Part shown: positions 6,937 through 15,462 of the stretch, in pieces | Position numbering within the stretch: position 1 is the stretch's first letter | How the letters are laid out: every line of letters starts with the position of its first letter | DNA from: an uncultured Pseudomonadota bacterium | Lineage (GTDB): Bacteria; Pseudomonadota; Gammaproteobacteria; Burkholderiales; SG8-39 | Length of the DNA stretch: 48,306 nucleotides | NCBI GenBank assembly: GCA_903829815.1 | Contig: CAIKRR010000035.1 | Location: forward strand, 1-48,306 | Direction of reading: 5' to 3' | The notes under the pieces: generated by a model | What the model was told of the DNA's origin: nothing | Seen by the model: only the letters and a program-made list of their open reading frames with translations | Database searches by the model: none | Translations under genes and position numbers: made by a program

Positions 6937-8080
6937 TTTCCGTCGGTTCGAAGCCTGGCACCTGCTCGCGCGGCACGCGTCGGCCCAGACGCTTCTCGAT
7001 CAGACGGAAATGGGCTTCCGTGGCTGCGCTGACGAAGCTCACCGCCAGCCCCGCCGCGCCGGCGCGTGCCGTGCGGCCGATGCGGTGCACGTAGTCCACC
7101 GTGGCGCGTGGCAGGTCGTGGTTGACGACGACTGGCATCTGGGCGATGTCGATGCCGCGGGCGCCCAGGTCGGTGGCTACCAGCACGCGCAGTCGGCCGG
7201 CCTTGAAGTCGGCCAGTACTTGCGTGCGCGCCCCTTGGCTGGCGTCGCTGTGAAAGGCCGCCGCCGCCAGCCCGGCCCGGCGCAGCTTGTCGGCCACGTG
7301 GTCGCAGGCATGGCGCGTGGCAACGAAGACCAGGACGCGCGGCCAGCCTTCCTGCGCGATGAGCCGGACCAGCAGCGGAGTGCGCCGTGCCGCGTCGACC
7401 ACGATGGCGCGCTCGGCAATCGTCGCCAGGGCCGTGGCCTGTTGGCCCACGTCCACCCGCACCGGGTCGTCCAGCAGCCGCTGCGCGAGGGCTTCCACCG
7501 CGGGCGGAAAAGTGGCCGAGAACAGCAGGTTCTGGCGCTGCGCCGGCAGCCGCGTCAGCACGCGCGCCAGTTCGTCGGCGAAGCGGCCCTCGAGCAGGCG
7601 GTCGGCCTCATCCAGCACCAGCGTGTGCAGGCCCGACAGGTTCAGTGCGTTCTTGTTCGCCACATCCAGCAACCGCCCCGGCGTGGCGACGACCACATCG
7701 GCACCGCCACGCAGCGCCATCAGCTGCGGGTTGATGGAGACGCCACCGTAGAGCACCACCAGCTTCGTCGGCCCGTCGAGAAATCGTTTCACCTCGCTCA
7801 TGACTTCACCCACTTGCGCAGCCAGCTCGCGCGTGGGCACCAGCACCAGCACGCGCGGGCGCCGCGGGCTGGGGCGCGCGATGTCCTCGATGCGATGCAG
7901 CGCCGCGAAGGCATACGCACCCGTCTTGCCCGAACCGGTGGCCGCAGTGGCCAGCACGTCGCGTCCGGCCAGCGCGGGCGGTAGGGCCGCGGCCTGGATG
8001 GGTGTGGGCCCGGTCCAGCCCAGCGCGGCGGCCGCGCGCAGCAGGCCGGGCGACAGGCCCAGTGCGGCGAAGGCGCTCAG
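6911..8080 (-). CDS. DEAD-box RNA helicase
   Basis: The helicase motifs read in order: Q motif TPIQA, Walker A ATGSGKT, PTRELA, TPGRLL, the DEAD box VLDEADRLL, SAT, and the C-terminal RecA-like domain with VLVATDLGARGID and HRIGRTARAG. A GTG at 7957 would cut off the Q motif and part of the fold. The same frame is open upstream and reads SAFAALGLSPGLLRAAAALG before the Q motif, so I place the start at CTG 8080, which overlaps the dbpA stop as CTGA. CTG is a rare start and I could find no ATG, GTG or TTG in reach. About 389 residues. The last ten residues (ETAAHSALN) are encoded opposite a gene relic, which suggests an altered 3' end. Confidence 0.82.
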   Translation of the reverse strand: MSAFAALGLSPGLLRAAAALGWTGPTPIQAAALPPALAGRDVLATAATGSGKTGAYAFAALHRIEDIARPSPRRPRVLVLVPTRELAAQVGEVMSEVKRFLDGPTKLVVLYGGVSINPQLMALRGGADVVVATPGRLLDVANKNALNLSGLHTLVLDEADRLLEGRFADELARVLTRLPAQRQNLLFSATFPPAVEALAQRLLDDPVRVDVGQQATALATIAERAIVVDAARRTPLLVRLIAQEGWPRVLVFVATRHACDHVADKLRRAGLAAAAFHSDASQGARTQVLADFKAGRLRVLVATDLGARGIDIAQMPVVVNHDLPRATVDYVHRIGRTARAGAAGLAVSFVSAATEAHFRLIEKRLGRRVPREQVPGFEPTETAAHSALN

Positions 8081-9465
8081 AGCCGCCGCGCCTTCACCGA
8101 GCGGCCCTTCACCTTGCCGGCGTTCAGGCCGCGCAGGGCCTCGTCGGCCACGCCGCGCGCCACCGCCACGAAGGTGACGAAGTCGTTGACGACGATCTTG
8201 CCGATCTGCGCCCCGGGCAGCCCCAGGTCCTTGGTGAGCGCGCCCAGCACGTCGCCGGGGCGGATCTTCTCCTTGCGACCGCCAAGGATCAGCAGCGTCA
8301 CCATCGGCGGGCGCAGCGGCTCGGCGCCGGCTGGCACCGTCAGCTCCGACAGCGGGTGCCAGGCGCTGGGCGTGCCCTGCATCTCGTCGATGCGCCCCAC
8401 GGCTCCCATCTCCTTCGTGCTGGCGAGGCTGAAGGCCCAGCCGTCTTCATTGGCGCGGCCGGTGCGACCCACGCGGTGCGTGTGCACGGTGGGGTCAGGG
8501 CTGATGTCGACGTTGATCACCGCCTCGAGCTGCGCGATGTCGAGCCCGCGTGCGGCCACGTCGGTCGCCACCAGCACGCTGCAGCTGCCGTTGGCGAACT
8601 GCACCAGCACCTGGTCGCGCTCGCGTTGCTCCAGGTCGCCGTGCAGTTCCAGCGCCATGATGCCCTGCGTCTGCAGCACCGCCATCAGGTCGCGGCACTG
8701 CTGCTTGGTGTTGCAGAACGCCAGCGTGCTGACCGGCCTGAAGTGCTGCAGCAGCAGCCCGGTGGCGTGCAGGCGCTCGCGCTCGGTCACCTCGTAGAAG
8801 CGCTGGCGGATCTGGCCTGCGGCGTGACGCTCGGCCAGCTTCACCTCGTGCGGGTCGCGCAGGAAGCGGGCGGCGAGCTTGGCCACGCCCTCGGGGTAGG
8901 TGGCTGAGAAGAGCAGCGTCTGGCGCGCCTTCGGGCAGCGTTCGACCACCTGCGTAATGTCCTCGGCGAAGCCCATGTCCAGCATGCGATCGGCCTCGTC
9001 CAGCACCAGCGTGGTCAGCGCGTCGAGCACCAGCGTGCCGCGCCCCAGGTGGTCCAGGATACGCCCCGGTGTGCCCACCACGATGTGCGCGCCGTGCACC
9101 AGGCTGGCGAGCTGGTGGCGGATGGGGCTGCCGCCACACAGCGTGAGTGTCCTCACGTTGTCTTCCGCGCGCGCCAGGCGCCGGATCTCCTGCGTGACCT
9201 GGCCGGCCAGTTCGCGCGTGGGACACAGCACCAGCGCCTGGACGGCGACGCGGCGTGGGTTCAGCTTGGCAAGCAGCGGCAGCGTGAAGGCCACGGTCTT
9301 GCCGCTGCCTGTTCGGGCCTGGGCAATGAGGTCACGGCCGGTGAGCGCCACCGGAAGGCTGGCAGCCTGAATCGGCGTCATCGCCAGGTAGCCCAGTTGC
9401 TGCAGCGTGGCTTGCAGGGGCTGCGGCAGGGGCAGGATCTCGAACGATTGGGCAGAAGGGTGCAT
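8077..9465 (-). CDS. dbpA: ATP-dependent RNA helicase DbpA
   Basis: 462 residues from ATG 9465; an ATG 75 bases upstream would add a non-conserved extension. All DEAD-box motifs are present (TPIQAASLP, ARTGSGKT, PTRELA, GTPGRILDHL, VLDEADRMLD, SATYP, LVATDVAARGLD, HRVGRTGRA). The C-terminus carries the DbpA RNA-binding domain (VTLLILGGRKEKIRPGDVLG, IGKIVVNDFVTFVAVAR), which in Escherichia coli targets the enzyme to hairpin 92 of 23S rRNA during 50S subunit assembly. The next helicase gene starts in its stop codon, so the two are probably made from one transcript. Confidence 0.92.
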   Translation of the reverse strand: MHPSAQSFEILPLPQPLQATLQQLGYLAMTPIQAASLPVALTGRDLIAQARTGSGKTVAFTLPLLAKLNPRRVAVQALVLCPTRELAGQVTQEIRRLARAEDNVRTLTLCGGSPIRHQLASLVHGAHIVVGTPGRILDHLGRGTLVLDALTTLVLDEADRMLDMGFAEDITQVVERCPKARQTLLFSATYPEGVAKLAARFLRDPHEVKLAERHAAGQIRQRFYEVTERERLHATGLLLQHFRPVSTLAFCNTKQQCRDLMAVLQTQGIMALELHGDLEQRERDQVLVQFANGSCSVLVATDVAARGLDIAQLEAVINVDISPDPTVHTHRVGRTGRANEDGWAFSLASTKEMGAVGRIDEMQGTPSAWHPLSELTVPAGAEPLRPPMVTLLILGGRKEKIRPGDVLGALTKDLGLPGAQIGKIVVNDFVTFVAVARGVADEALRGLNAGKVKGRSVKARRL

Positions 9466-9681
9466 GGACAATTGTATGCCGCGGCAGGGGGCGACAGCCG
9501 CGGGCAGGCACGTGCTTCGCGGGCTCATCGCCTGAGCCACGCCCTTGACTCCGATCTGTTCATCGGTCAGGTCAGGACGCCACCCGCCAGGGTGAGGCCC
9601 TCATCCGCGACCGTGACAAAACGGGTTACTCTTGCGCCACCGCCTCTACCGGGGTGGGCCGATGATGAGGAGATCGGAACC

Positions 9682-10653
9682 ATGCAAGGACAACGGTGCC
9701 GGCGCTTGCTGGCCGCGCTCATGCTGGTTCTGGCCGGGGCAGGTGCCTCGGCCCTCGCGCAATATCCGGCCAAGCCGATCCGATTGCTCGTCCCGTTTCC
9801 GGCCGGCGGTGGCGCCGACAACACGGCGCGCATCGTTGCCCAGGCGCTCTCGCAATCGCTTGGTCAGCCTCTCGTTGTCGATAACCGCGGCGGTGCCGAC
9901 GGCGCGATCGCGGCCGACGCTGTCATCAAGGCCGCACCCGACGGTTACACCCTGTTCTTTGGCACTAACACATCGCTGGTGGCCGTGCCGATCCTGCGCA
10001 GGAACCCGCCCTACGATGCGCGCGAGGCCTTCACGCCGGTCGGGCTGATCGGCCGGTTTCTGTTCTTCGTATTCATCAATCCGGCCGTACCTGCCAACAC
10101 GGTCGCCGAATTCATCCAGTACGCGCGCAGCAACCCGGGCAAGCTGAACTACGGCACCGGGCACTCCACCGCAATCGTGGCCACGGTGCAACTGATGAAG
10201 GCCGGTGGCTTTACCATGGTGCAAGTGCCCTACAAGGGCGATGCTGCGGTCATTGCCGACCTCATGTCCGGGCAGATCCAGTTCGCCATGATCACCACCG
10301 CATCGGCGCTCTCTCTGGCCAGGGACGGCCGGCTGCGCGTCCTGGCGACGCTCCTGCCCGAGCGCAGCAGCCTCGCCCAGGAGGTGCCCACACTGGCCGA
10401 GGCGGGCCTGGGCGGGGTTTCGGTCTCACCCTGGGCCGCGCTGCTCGGGCCAGCGAAGATGCCGCGCGAGATCGTCGATCGCCTGTCGCGGGCGCTCGAT
10501 ACCGTTCTCAAACGCAGCGACGTGCGCGAACAACTGGGCCGTCAGGCCTTTGCCGCCGAAGCCTCCTCGCCCGAGGCGATGGGCGCATTTCTGGCCGAGC
10601 AGACCGACTCCTGGGGCCGTGCGGTGCGCGAGGCTGGTATCCAGCCCGATTGA
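9682..10653 (+). CDS. Bug/TctC-family substrate-binding protein
   Basis: 323 residues from ATG 9682, preceded by GAGGAGA at 9667-9673; the frame is open much further upstream, but only as antisense of dbpA. The signal peptide ends GASALAQ. Family segments are YPAKPIRLLVPFPAGGGADN, VVDNRGGADGAIAADAV, AAPDGYTLFFGT and a C-terminal SPEAMGAFLAEQTDSWGRAV. It is a periplasmic ligand-binding protein with unknown ligand and stands alone: divergent from dbpA and convergent with the photolyase gene, whose stop is only 4 bases away. No TctA/TctB partners are in the window. Confidence 0.87.
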   Translation: MQGQRCRRLLAALMLVLAGAGASALAQYPAKPIRLLVPFPAGGGADNTARIVAQALSQSLGQPLVVDNRGGADGAIAADAVIKAAPDGYTLFFGTNTSLVAVPILRRNPPYDAREAFTPVGLIGRFLFFVFINPAVPANTVAEFIQYARSNPGKLNYGTGHSTAIVATVQLMKAGGFTMVQVPYKGDAAVIADLMSGQIQFAMITTASALSLARDGRLRVLATLLPERSSLAQEVPTLAEAGLGGVSVSPWAALLGPAKMPREIVDRLSRALDTVLKRSDVREQLGRQAFAAEASSPEAMGAFLAEQTDSWGRAVREAGIQPD

Positions 10654-10657
10654 GCTT

Positions 10658-12181
10658 TCACTCGCCGAAAAGATCGCCCTGACCCTTGGCCGGCTTGCGC
10701 GGCGCAGATGCCTTTCGGGCCGGGGTTGGCCGTGCACGCTTGCGAGAGCCGTGCTTTTGCTGGATGGCGGCCGCTTCCGATCGCGCCTCACCTGAGCGCC
10801 GCACGGCATAGAGCCGTGTTCGCGCCGCGACCAGTGCCTCTCGCTCCTCGACGATCGGGCTGGGGTAGGCCGCCGAACCCAATTCGGGCACCCAGCGCGC
10901 GATGTAGATGCCTTGCGGGTCCTGGTCGAGTGCCTGCTTGGCGGGCGAGTAGATGCGAAAGGTGTTGATGCCGGTGGTGCCCGATTGCATCTGCATCTGG
11001 CTCCAGTGGATGCCGGGCTCGAAATCGAGAAACTGGCGGGCGAGAAAGAGCCCGGGCTCGCGCCAGTGCAACCACAGGTGGTAGGCGGCAAAGCTCGTCA
11101 GCATGGCGCGCATCCGGAAGTTGATCCATCCGGTAGCGCGCAACTGGCGCATGCAGGCATCGACCATCGGATAGCCCGTGCGGCCTTCGCACCAGGCGGC
11201 AAGCCGCGCCTGATCGATCGGGTCGGGGTTCACGCCATCACCCGCGCGCAGGCCATCGGCTGAGCGCGCGAGGTTCCTCCATTCCAGATCGGGGGCGTCT
11301 TCCAGCTTCTGCATGAAGTGGCAGTGCCAGCGCAGGCGGCTGGCAAAGCCGCGCAGTCCCCACGCAAGGGCGCGATCGGTCGTGCTTGCGATTCGTGCCT
11401 CGGTAGCCTGATGCACGCATCGCATCGATATGGTGCCAAAGGCCAGGTGCTCGCTCAGCCGGCTGCAGCCCTCGGCTGCGCTGAGCGGGCTTGACATGGC
11501 CTTGCGGTAATCACGCCCGCGGCCATCGAGAAAACTCTCCAGTGTTGACCACGCGGCGCGCTCGCCCGCTGGCGGCAGGGTGATGGCAGGGGGCGGGAGG
11601 CCCAGGTCGGTCAGTGTCGGAAGGGCGGGCAGCGCCAACGCTGGCCCCGACCCCGGAGCACCGCCTCTGCTTGCATTGAACCGGGTCACCGCAGCCGCCT
11701 CAGGCGCATTCATCCGGGTCGCCCAGCGCGCTGCCCAGCCCGAGCGCTCACCCAGGCGCCGCACCACACCGGTTTGAGTCCACTCGGTCCAGCGCACGCC
11801 TGCCTGCGCGCACCAGCGCTTCACCGCGCGGTCGCGCGTGTAGCTCCAGTCAGGGCCGGTCTCTTCGTGACTGAGGAGGTGCGTAAACGCAAACCGCTGC
11901 CGCAGGCGCGTGAGCACCTCGATCATGTCGCCTGAGCGCACGACAAGGGTCAGCCCGCGCGCAGCGAGGTCTTCGCGCAGCGTTGCAACGCACTCCAGCA
12001 GAAACGCGACATGACGCGGGTCGCACTCGGGGCTTGCGAGCCATTGCGGTTCGATGACCACGAGCGCCAGGGCGCGCCCGAAACGCGTGGCCTCCGCCAG
12101 CGGCGCATGGTCGCGCACACGCAGATCGCGTTTGAACCACACCAGGGCCGCATCGGTGGGGGCTGGCGGCTCACCCGGCAT
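10658..12181 (-). CDS. Cryptochrome / deoxyribodipyrimidine photolyase family protein
   Basis: About 507 residues from ATG 12181 (MPGEPPAP...); an ATG at 12277 would add 32 residues and overlap the DUF2256 gene. The antenna-domain opening LVWFKRDLRVRDHAPLAEA and the FAD-binding motifs GRTGYPMVDACMRQL, FRMRAMLTSFAAYHL, HWSQMQMQSGTTGINTFRIY are clear. The C-terminal ~60 residues are a basic tail (KHGSRKRARPTPARK) that could bind DNA. The family uses reduced FAD and light to split pyrimidine dimers or act as a light sensor; sequence alone does not decide which. It follows the DUF2256 gene by 16 bases, a common pairing. Confidence 0.88.
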   Translation of the reverse strand: MPGEPPAPTDAALVWFKRDLRVRDHAPLAEATRFGRALALVVIEPQWLASPECDPRHVAFLLECVATLREDLAARGLTLVVRSGDMIEVLTRLRQRFAFTHLLSHEETGPDWSYTRDRAVKRWCAQAGVRWTEWTQTGVVRRLGERSGWAARWATRMNAPEAAAVTRFNASRGGAPGSGPALALPALPTLTDLGLPPPAITLPPAGERAAWSTLESFLDGRGRDYRKAMSSPLSAAEGCSRLSEHLAFGTISMRCVHQATEARIASTTDRALAWGLRGFASRLRWHCHFMQKLEDAPDLEWRNLARSADGLRAGDGVNPDPIDQARLAAWCEGRTGYPMVDACMRQLRATGWINFRMRAMLTSFAAYHLWLHWREPGLFLARQFLDFEPGIHWSQMQMQSGTTGINTFRIYSPAKQALDQDPQGIYIARWVPELGSAAYPSPIVEEREALVAARTRLYAVRRSGEARSEAAAIQQKHGSRKRARPTPARKASAPRKPAKGQGDLFGE

Positions 12182-12197
12182 GTCCAGTGCCAGACCT

Positions 12198-12455
12198 TCA
12201 CCCACGCGCACCGCCGCTTGAGTCGGGTTCGGGTTTTCCGGGCGAAGCGGCCGCGCCCCGAGTCCGCCGGCACGCATCCGAGCAGTACTTCACTTCATCC
12301 CAGACGCGCGCCCAGCGGTGGCGCCAGCTCATCGGGCGACCGCAGGCGGCACAGGGCTTCGAGGGCAGGGCGGCCTTGTTGCCGGCAAAGTCCCCGCTGC
12401 CGCTCTGCCCTTCCTTGCCTGATCGGGATCCGCGTTTTCGGGGTGTACGATTCAT
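12198..12455 (-). CDS. DUF2256 protein
   Basis: 85 residues. The core KPCAACGRPMSWRHRWARVW, then DEVKYCSDACRR, is the DUF2256 signature with four cysteines (CxxC ... CxxxC) that would bind zinc. The basic N-terminus and Gly/Pro-rich C-terminus lie outside the domain. Function is unknown; these proteins are often encoded next to, or fused to, photolyase/cryptochrome proteins, as here. Start ATG 12455. Confidence 0.82.
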   Translation of the reverse strand: MNRTPRKRGSRSGKEGQSGSGDFAGNKAALPSKPCAACGRPMSWRHRWARVWDEVKYCSDACRRTRGAAASPGKPEPDSSGGARG

Positions 12456-12483
12456 CGGGTGGCGAGATCAGTGGATCTGGGCA

Positions 12484-12969
12484 TCATGATTGTCCGGCAC
12501 GCTGCTCATCGAACATCGCGATGCAGTCGATCTGCAGGTCGATGCCGGTGCGGTTCGGAACCCCGCCGATGCAGAGCGCCGCAACCTTCTCCTCGCCGAG
12601 CCACCGTGACAGCAGGGCGTCCAGGCGAGGCGCATCGGCGATATCGCGAAGCACGATGCGCAGATTGACCACATGGGCATGGTTGGCCCCCGCCGCCGCC
12701 AGAATGGCGTCAAGGTTGGCGAGTGCAAGCACGCACTGTGCCTCCAGGCCACCGGCAACCACCGTGTCGGTGCCGCCATCCACCCCGCCCACACCTGATA
12801 CGAAGAGCATGCGGCCGAACCGGATCGCCTGTGCAATCGGCGACCCTGCGTTGACCTCTGCCCGCTGCGCGACTCTCTGCGCTGTCGTCCCCGCGGTTGC
12901 GCTCGCCGTACTCCCGCGTGTCGCCCCCGAGGTGGCGACCGACGACGCAGCGACGATCGACTTGGGCAT
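12484..12969 (-). CDS. RidA-family protein lacking the catalytic Arg and Glu
   Basis: 161 residues from ATG 12969 (MPKSIVAASS...), with a low-complexity Ala/Ser/Thr linker at residues 9-40 before the RidA core (AQAIRFGRMLFVSGVGG ... IVLRDIADAPRLDALL). Alignment by eye with the neighbouring paralogue puts Ala131 (KVAALCIGG) where RidA enzymes carry the catalytic Arg (Arg105 of Escherichia coli RidA), and Gln146 (DLQIDC) where they carry Glu120. Imine deaminase activity is therefore unlikely. It may be a structural or regulatory partner in mixed trimers with the intact copy, which ends 2 bases upstream of its start. Last gene of the ABC/flavin monooxygenase operon. Confidence 0.82.
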   Translation of the reverse strand: MPKSIVAASSVATSGATRGSTASATAGTTAQRVAQRAEVNAGSPIAQAIRFGRMLFVSGVGGVDGGTDTVVAGGLEAQCVLALANLDAILAAAGANHAHVVNLRIVLRDIADAPRLDALLSRWLGEEKVAALCIGGVPNRTGIDLQIDCIAMFDEQRAGQS

Positions 12970-12971
12970 GG

Positions 12972-13376
12972 CTAGTCGAACATGGCCACGCAATCGATCT
13001 CGATGTCGGTACCGGCACGATGCAGCACGCCACCGAAGCAGGTGCGCGTGACCTTCTCGCCGGCAAAGAACTCGCGGAAGGTCTCGTTGAAGCGCGGAAA
13101 GTCGGCGACATCGCGCAGAATCACCCGCATGTTCACGATGTTCCTGGCATCGGCCCCAGCGGCTGCCAGCACGCTCATGAGGTTGTTGAGCGTCTGGCGG
13201 GTCTGCACGACGATATCGCCGGGCACGACCGCACCGGTCACCGGATCGAGCGATCCGGTACCCGAGACAAAAAGCATGTTGCCAAACCGGATCGCTTGCG
13301 CAAGTGGCGATACTGCCGCGCCTGGCGTGAAACCGGTGGTGGGGGCTGATGCGGACGTGATGATCTGCTTGGGCAT
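12972..13376 (-). CDS. RidA/RutC-like enamine/imine deaminase
   Basis: 134 residues from ATG 13376, with CCGGAG just upstream; an ATG 24 bases upstream is less likely. RidA core: SPLAQAIRFGNMLFVSGTGS, VVQTRQTLNNLMSVLAAAGA, MRVILRDVADFPRFNETFRE. The catalytic Arg is present at 111 (KVTRTCFGG) and the Glu at 126 (TDIEIDC). RidA proteins hydrolyse reactive enamines and imines; RutC, a member, acts in uracil catabolism after the RutA monooxygenase. Here a RutA-like gene is the next gene upstream, which argues for an analogous step. A catalytically degenerate paralogue follows directly. Confidence 0.88.
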   Translation of the reverse strand: MPKQIITSASAPTTGFTPGAAVSPLAQAIRFGNMLFVSGTGSLDPVTGAVVPGDIVVQTRQTLNNLMSVLAAAGADARNIVNMRVILRDVADFPRFNETFREFFAGEKVTRTCFGGVLHRAGTDIEIDCVAMFD

Positions 13377-13446
13377 GGCAACTCCGGAGGGGGTATTCAC
13401 TGAAGGGGAATCAAGAGGGCAGGTTCAGCAACCGGCTGGTTGCGGT

Positions 13447-14586
13447 CTACGCAACATGGCTCACGGGCGCCCGCAAGCCGGCGGCCTCGAGCCGCGGCAG
13501 CACTTCGCGCCCGAACCGCGCGAGTCCGCCCTCGTAGTCGAGCCAGGTGAGCAGAAAGCCCTCGACACCGGCCTCGGACAATTCGGCAAAGAGCTTCACG
13601 ATTCGGTCGGCGTCGCCCACCAGCGGGTAGCCCGCGAATCCGGCCTTCAAGGAGTAGGCCAGTTTCGCGGCAGCCTCAGGCGGCATCGCCTTGGTGTCGA
13701 TGGCATTGTTGCGGATGATGGTCTGCACCGGCGCGTCATCGCCTTGGGTGACGATGTAGTCGTGGGCATAGGCTTCGGCCTCGGCTGTCGTGTCTTTCAA
13801 AACGACGTAGGCCGACATCCAGATCTGGATTTCCTTGCCGAATTTTGTCCGCGCATCCTGGCGGTAGTCGGCAATCTGCTGCCGAATTGCGCGCGGGTCG
13901 GGGTTGTGCGCCGACATGAAGGCGATGTCGCAGTGCTTGGCAGCAAAGTCACGTCCGCGCGGTGATCGGCCTGCGTTGAGCAGCACCGGCCGTTGTTGCA
14001 CGCCGCGAGGCTGGTTGTAGGCCCCCTTCAGCTGGAAGTTGCGTCCCGCGTAGTCGAAGCTCTCGCGCCCTTCCCACAGCCGATCGAAGATCTCCATCCA
14101 TTCCTCGGCAACCTCGAAGCGATCGCCATGCTCCTTCACGTCGGCGCCAAAGAGCTGCATGTCGGGCGGGTACCAGCCCAGCACCAGGTTCATGCCGGCG
14201 CGGCCGTTCGAGATGAGATCGACCGTTGCCTCGGCCTTGGCAACGAAGACCGGGTGCATGAGCGTGACATGCAGTGTGCTGATGATGCCGATGCGCTCGG
14301 TGACTGCAGCCACCGCCCCCGCCCAGGTAAAGGTCTCCATCAGATCGCCGCTGTAGTGACCATCGCCGCCAAACGACTTCCAGTGTGCGGCCGACACAAA
14401 GGCCTCGAATCCGAGTGCTTCCGCGGTCTGTGCAAGACGCACATTGGCGTCCCAGGTGCAGTGGAAACGATCGGGGTGAAAGGTAAACGCAGCCCCATTG
14501 CCGTTGATGCCGAACACACCAAGCTTGATGCGGTTCTTCGAGTCACGGATCGGGTTGGGTTTGTGCACAGGGGTAAGGCCGGTCAT
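13447..14586 (-). CDS. LLM-class flavin-dependent monooxygenase, RutA-like
   Basis: 379 residues. The bacterial luciferase-like barrel is evident from FGGDGHYSGDLMETFTWAGA, VTERIGIISTLHVTLMHPVF, the FMN-phosphate segment ISNGRAGMNLVLGWYPPDMQ and the late GFAGYPLVGDADRIVKLFAE. The order and wording of these segments resemble pyrimidine oxygenase RutA ([20 protein letters not shown] ... ISNGRFGVNLVTGW) and the related dialkylsulfone monooxygenases. Such enzymes use FMNH2 from a separate reductase to oxygenate and open or cleave their substrate; no flavin reductase is in this operon. The ABC importer genes upstream probably bring in the substrate. Confidence 0.87.
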   Translation of the reverse strand: MTGLTPVHKPNPIRDSKNRIKLGVFGINGNGAAFTFHPDRFHCTWDANVRLAQTAEALGFEAFVSAAHWKSFGGDGHYSGDLMETFTWAGAVAAVTERIGIISTLHVTLMHPVFVAKAEATVDLISNGRAGMNLVLGWYPPDMQLFGADVKEHGDRFEVAEEWMEIFDRLWEGRESFDYAGRNFQLKGAYNQPRGVQQRPVLLNAGRSPRGRDFAAKHCDIAFMSAHNPDPRAIRQQIADYRQDARTKFGKEIQIWMSAYVVLKDTTAEAEAYAHDYIVTQGDDAPVQTIIRNNAIDTKAMPPEAAAKLAYSLKAGFAGYPLVGDADRIVKLFAELSEAGVEGFLLTWLDYEGGLARFGREVLPRLEAAGLRAPVSHVA

Positions 14587-14607
14587 GGGTATCTCGTTGT
14601 TTCGGTG

Positions 14608-15462
14608 TCAGTTCTGCGCCGACTGCGTCATTGAAGGGACGAGCGCAGGCGACGCTGGCGCCCCCAGCGGTGCCGTGCCCTTCAGCGCCTCGGCTCGAAC
14701 GATTTGCGTGACATGGTCGCGCAGCCGGATGAAGGCTGCGCTGCTTCTCATCTCGTATCGCCTGGGGCGCGGCAGATCGACCTCGATGGCTTCGCAGATG
14801 CGCCCTGGATGCGCGGTCATGATGATGGTGCGGTCGGCCAGATAGATGGCCTCGTCGATGTCGTGGGTGACGAGTACCACGGTCTTGCGCCGCGCTTCCC
14901 ACAGTTCGAGCAGGAAGTCCTGCATGATCGAGCGGGTGAGCGCATCGAGTGCACCAAAGGGCTCGTCCATGAGGAGCGTTGACGGATCGATGGCGAGCAC
15001 GCTCGCGATCGCGGCGCGTTGTCGCATGCCACCGGAGAGTTCCGCCGGCCGCCGGGTGCGAAAGGCTGCGAGCCCAGTGCGCTCGAGCAGACGTTCGACA
15101 ATGGGCTTCACTTCGCCCTTGCCCCGGTTGGCTCTCAGCGAAAGACCAAAGGCAATGTTCTCCTCGACCGTGAGCCAGGGGAAGAGCGCCGTCTGCTGGA
15201 ACACCACGCCGCGATCGGGGCCGGGTCCGCGCACCGGCGCACCGTCCACGAGCACCTCTCCGCTCGAAGGTGTCTCGAAGCCTGCGACAAGATTGAGCAG
15301 AGTCGATTTGCCGCAACCGCTCGCGCCCACCAGGGTCACGAATTCCTGATCGCGCACCTGGAGATCAACGGCCTCGAGCGCGGTGACATCGACATCGCCT
15401 GTTTCAAAACGCTTGCTCACTGCGCGGACGCTAATGCTCCCCACCGAAGGTCTCCTTTTCAT
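14608..15462 (-). CDS. ABC transporter ATPase, nitrate/sulfonate/taurine type
   Basis: 284 residues from ATG 15462. Walker A GASGCGKST, Q-loop VFQQTALFPW, signature LSGGM, Walker B LLMDEPFGALD and the switch His in VTHDIDEAIYLADR are all intact. The subfamily is that of SsuB/TauB/NrtD, cytoplasmic ATPases of importers for sulfonates, nitrate, pyrimidine precursors and similar small molecules. The gene overlaps the permease 3' end by 32 bases and is followed 21 bases later by the flavin monooxygenase gene. The C-terminal ~25 residues are a non-conserved Ala/Pro-rich tail. Confidence 0.92.
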   Translation of the reverse strand: MKRRPSVGSISVRAVSKRFETGDVDVTALEAVDLQVRDQEFVTLVGASGCGKSTLLNLVAGFETPSSGEVLVDGAPVRGPGPDRGVVFQQTALFPWLTVEENIAFGLSLRANRGKGEVKPIVERLLERTGLAAFRTRRPAELSGGMRQRAAIASVLAIDPSTLLMDEPFGALDALTRSIMQDFLLELWEARRKTVVLVTHDIDEAIYLADRTIIMTAHPGRICEAIEVDLPRPRRYEMRSSAAFIRLRDHVTQIVRAEALKGTAPLGAPASPALVPSMTQSAQN

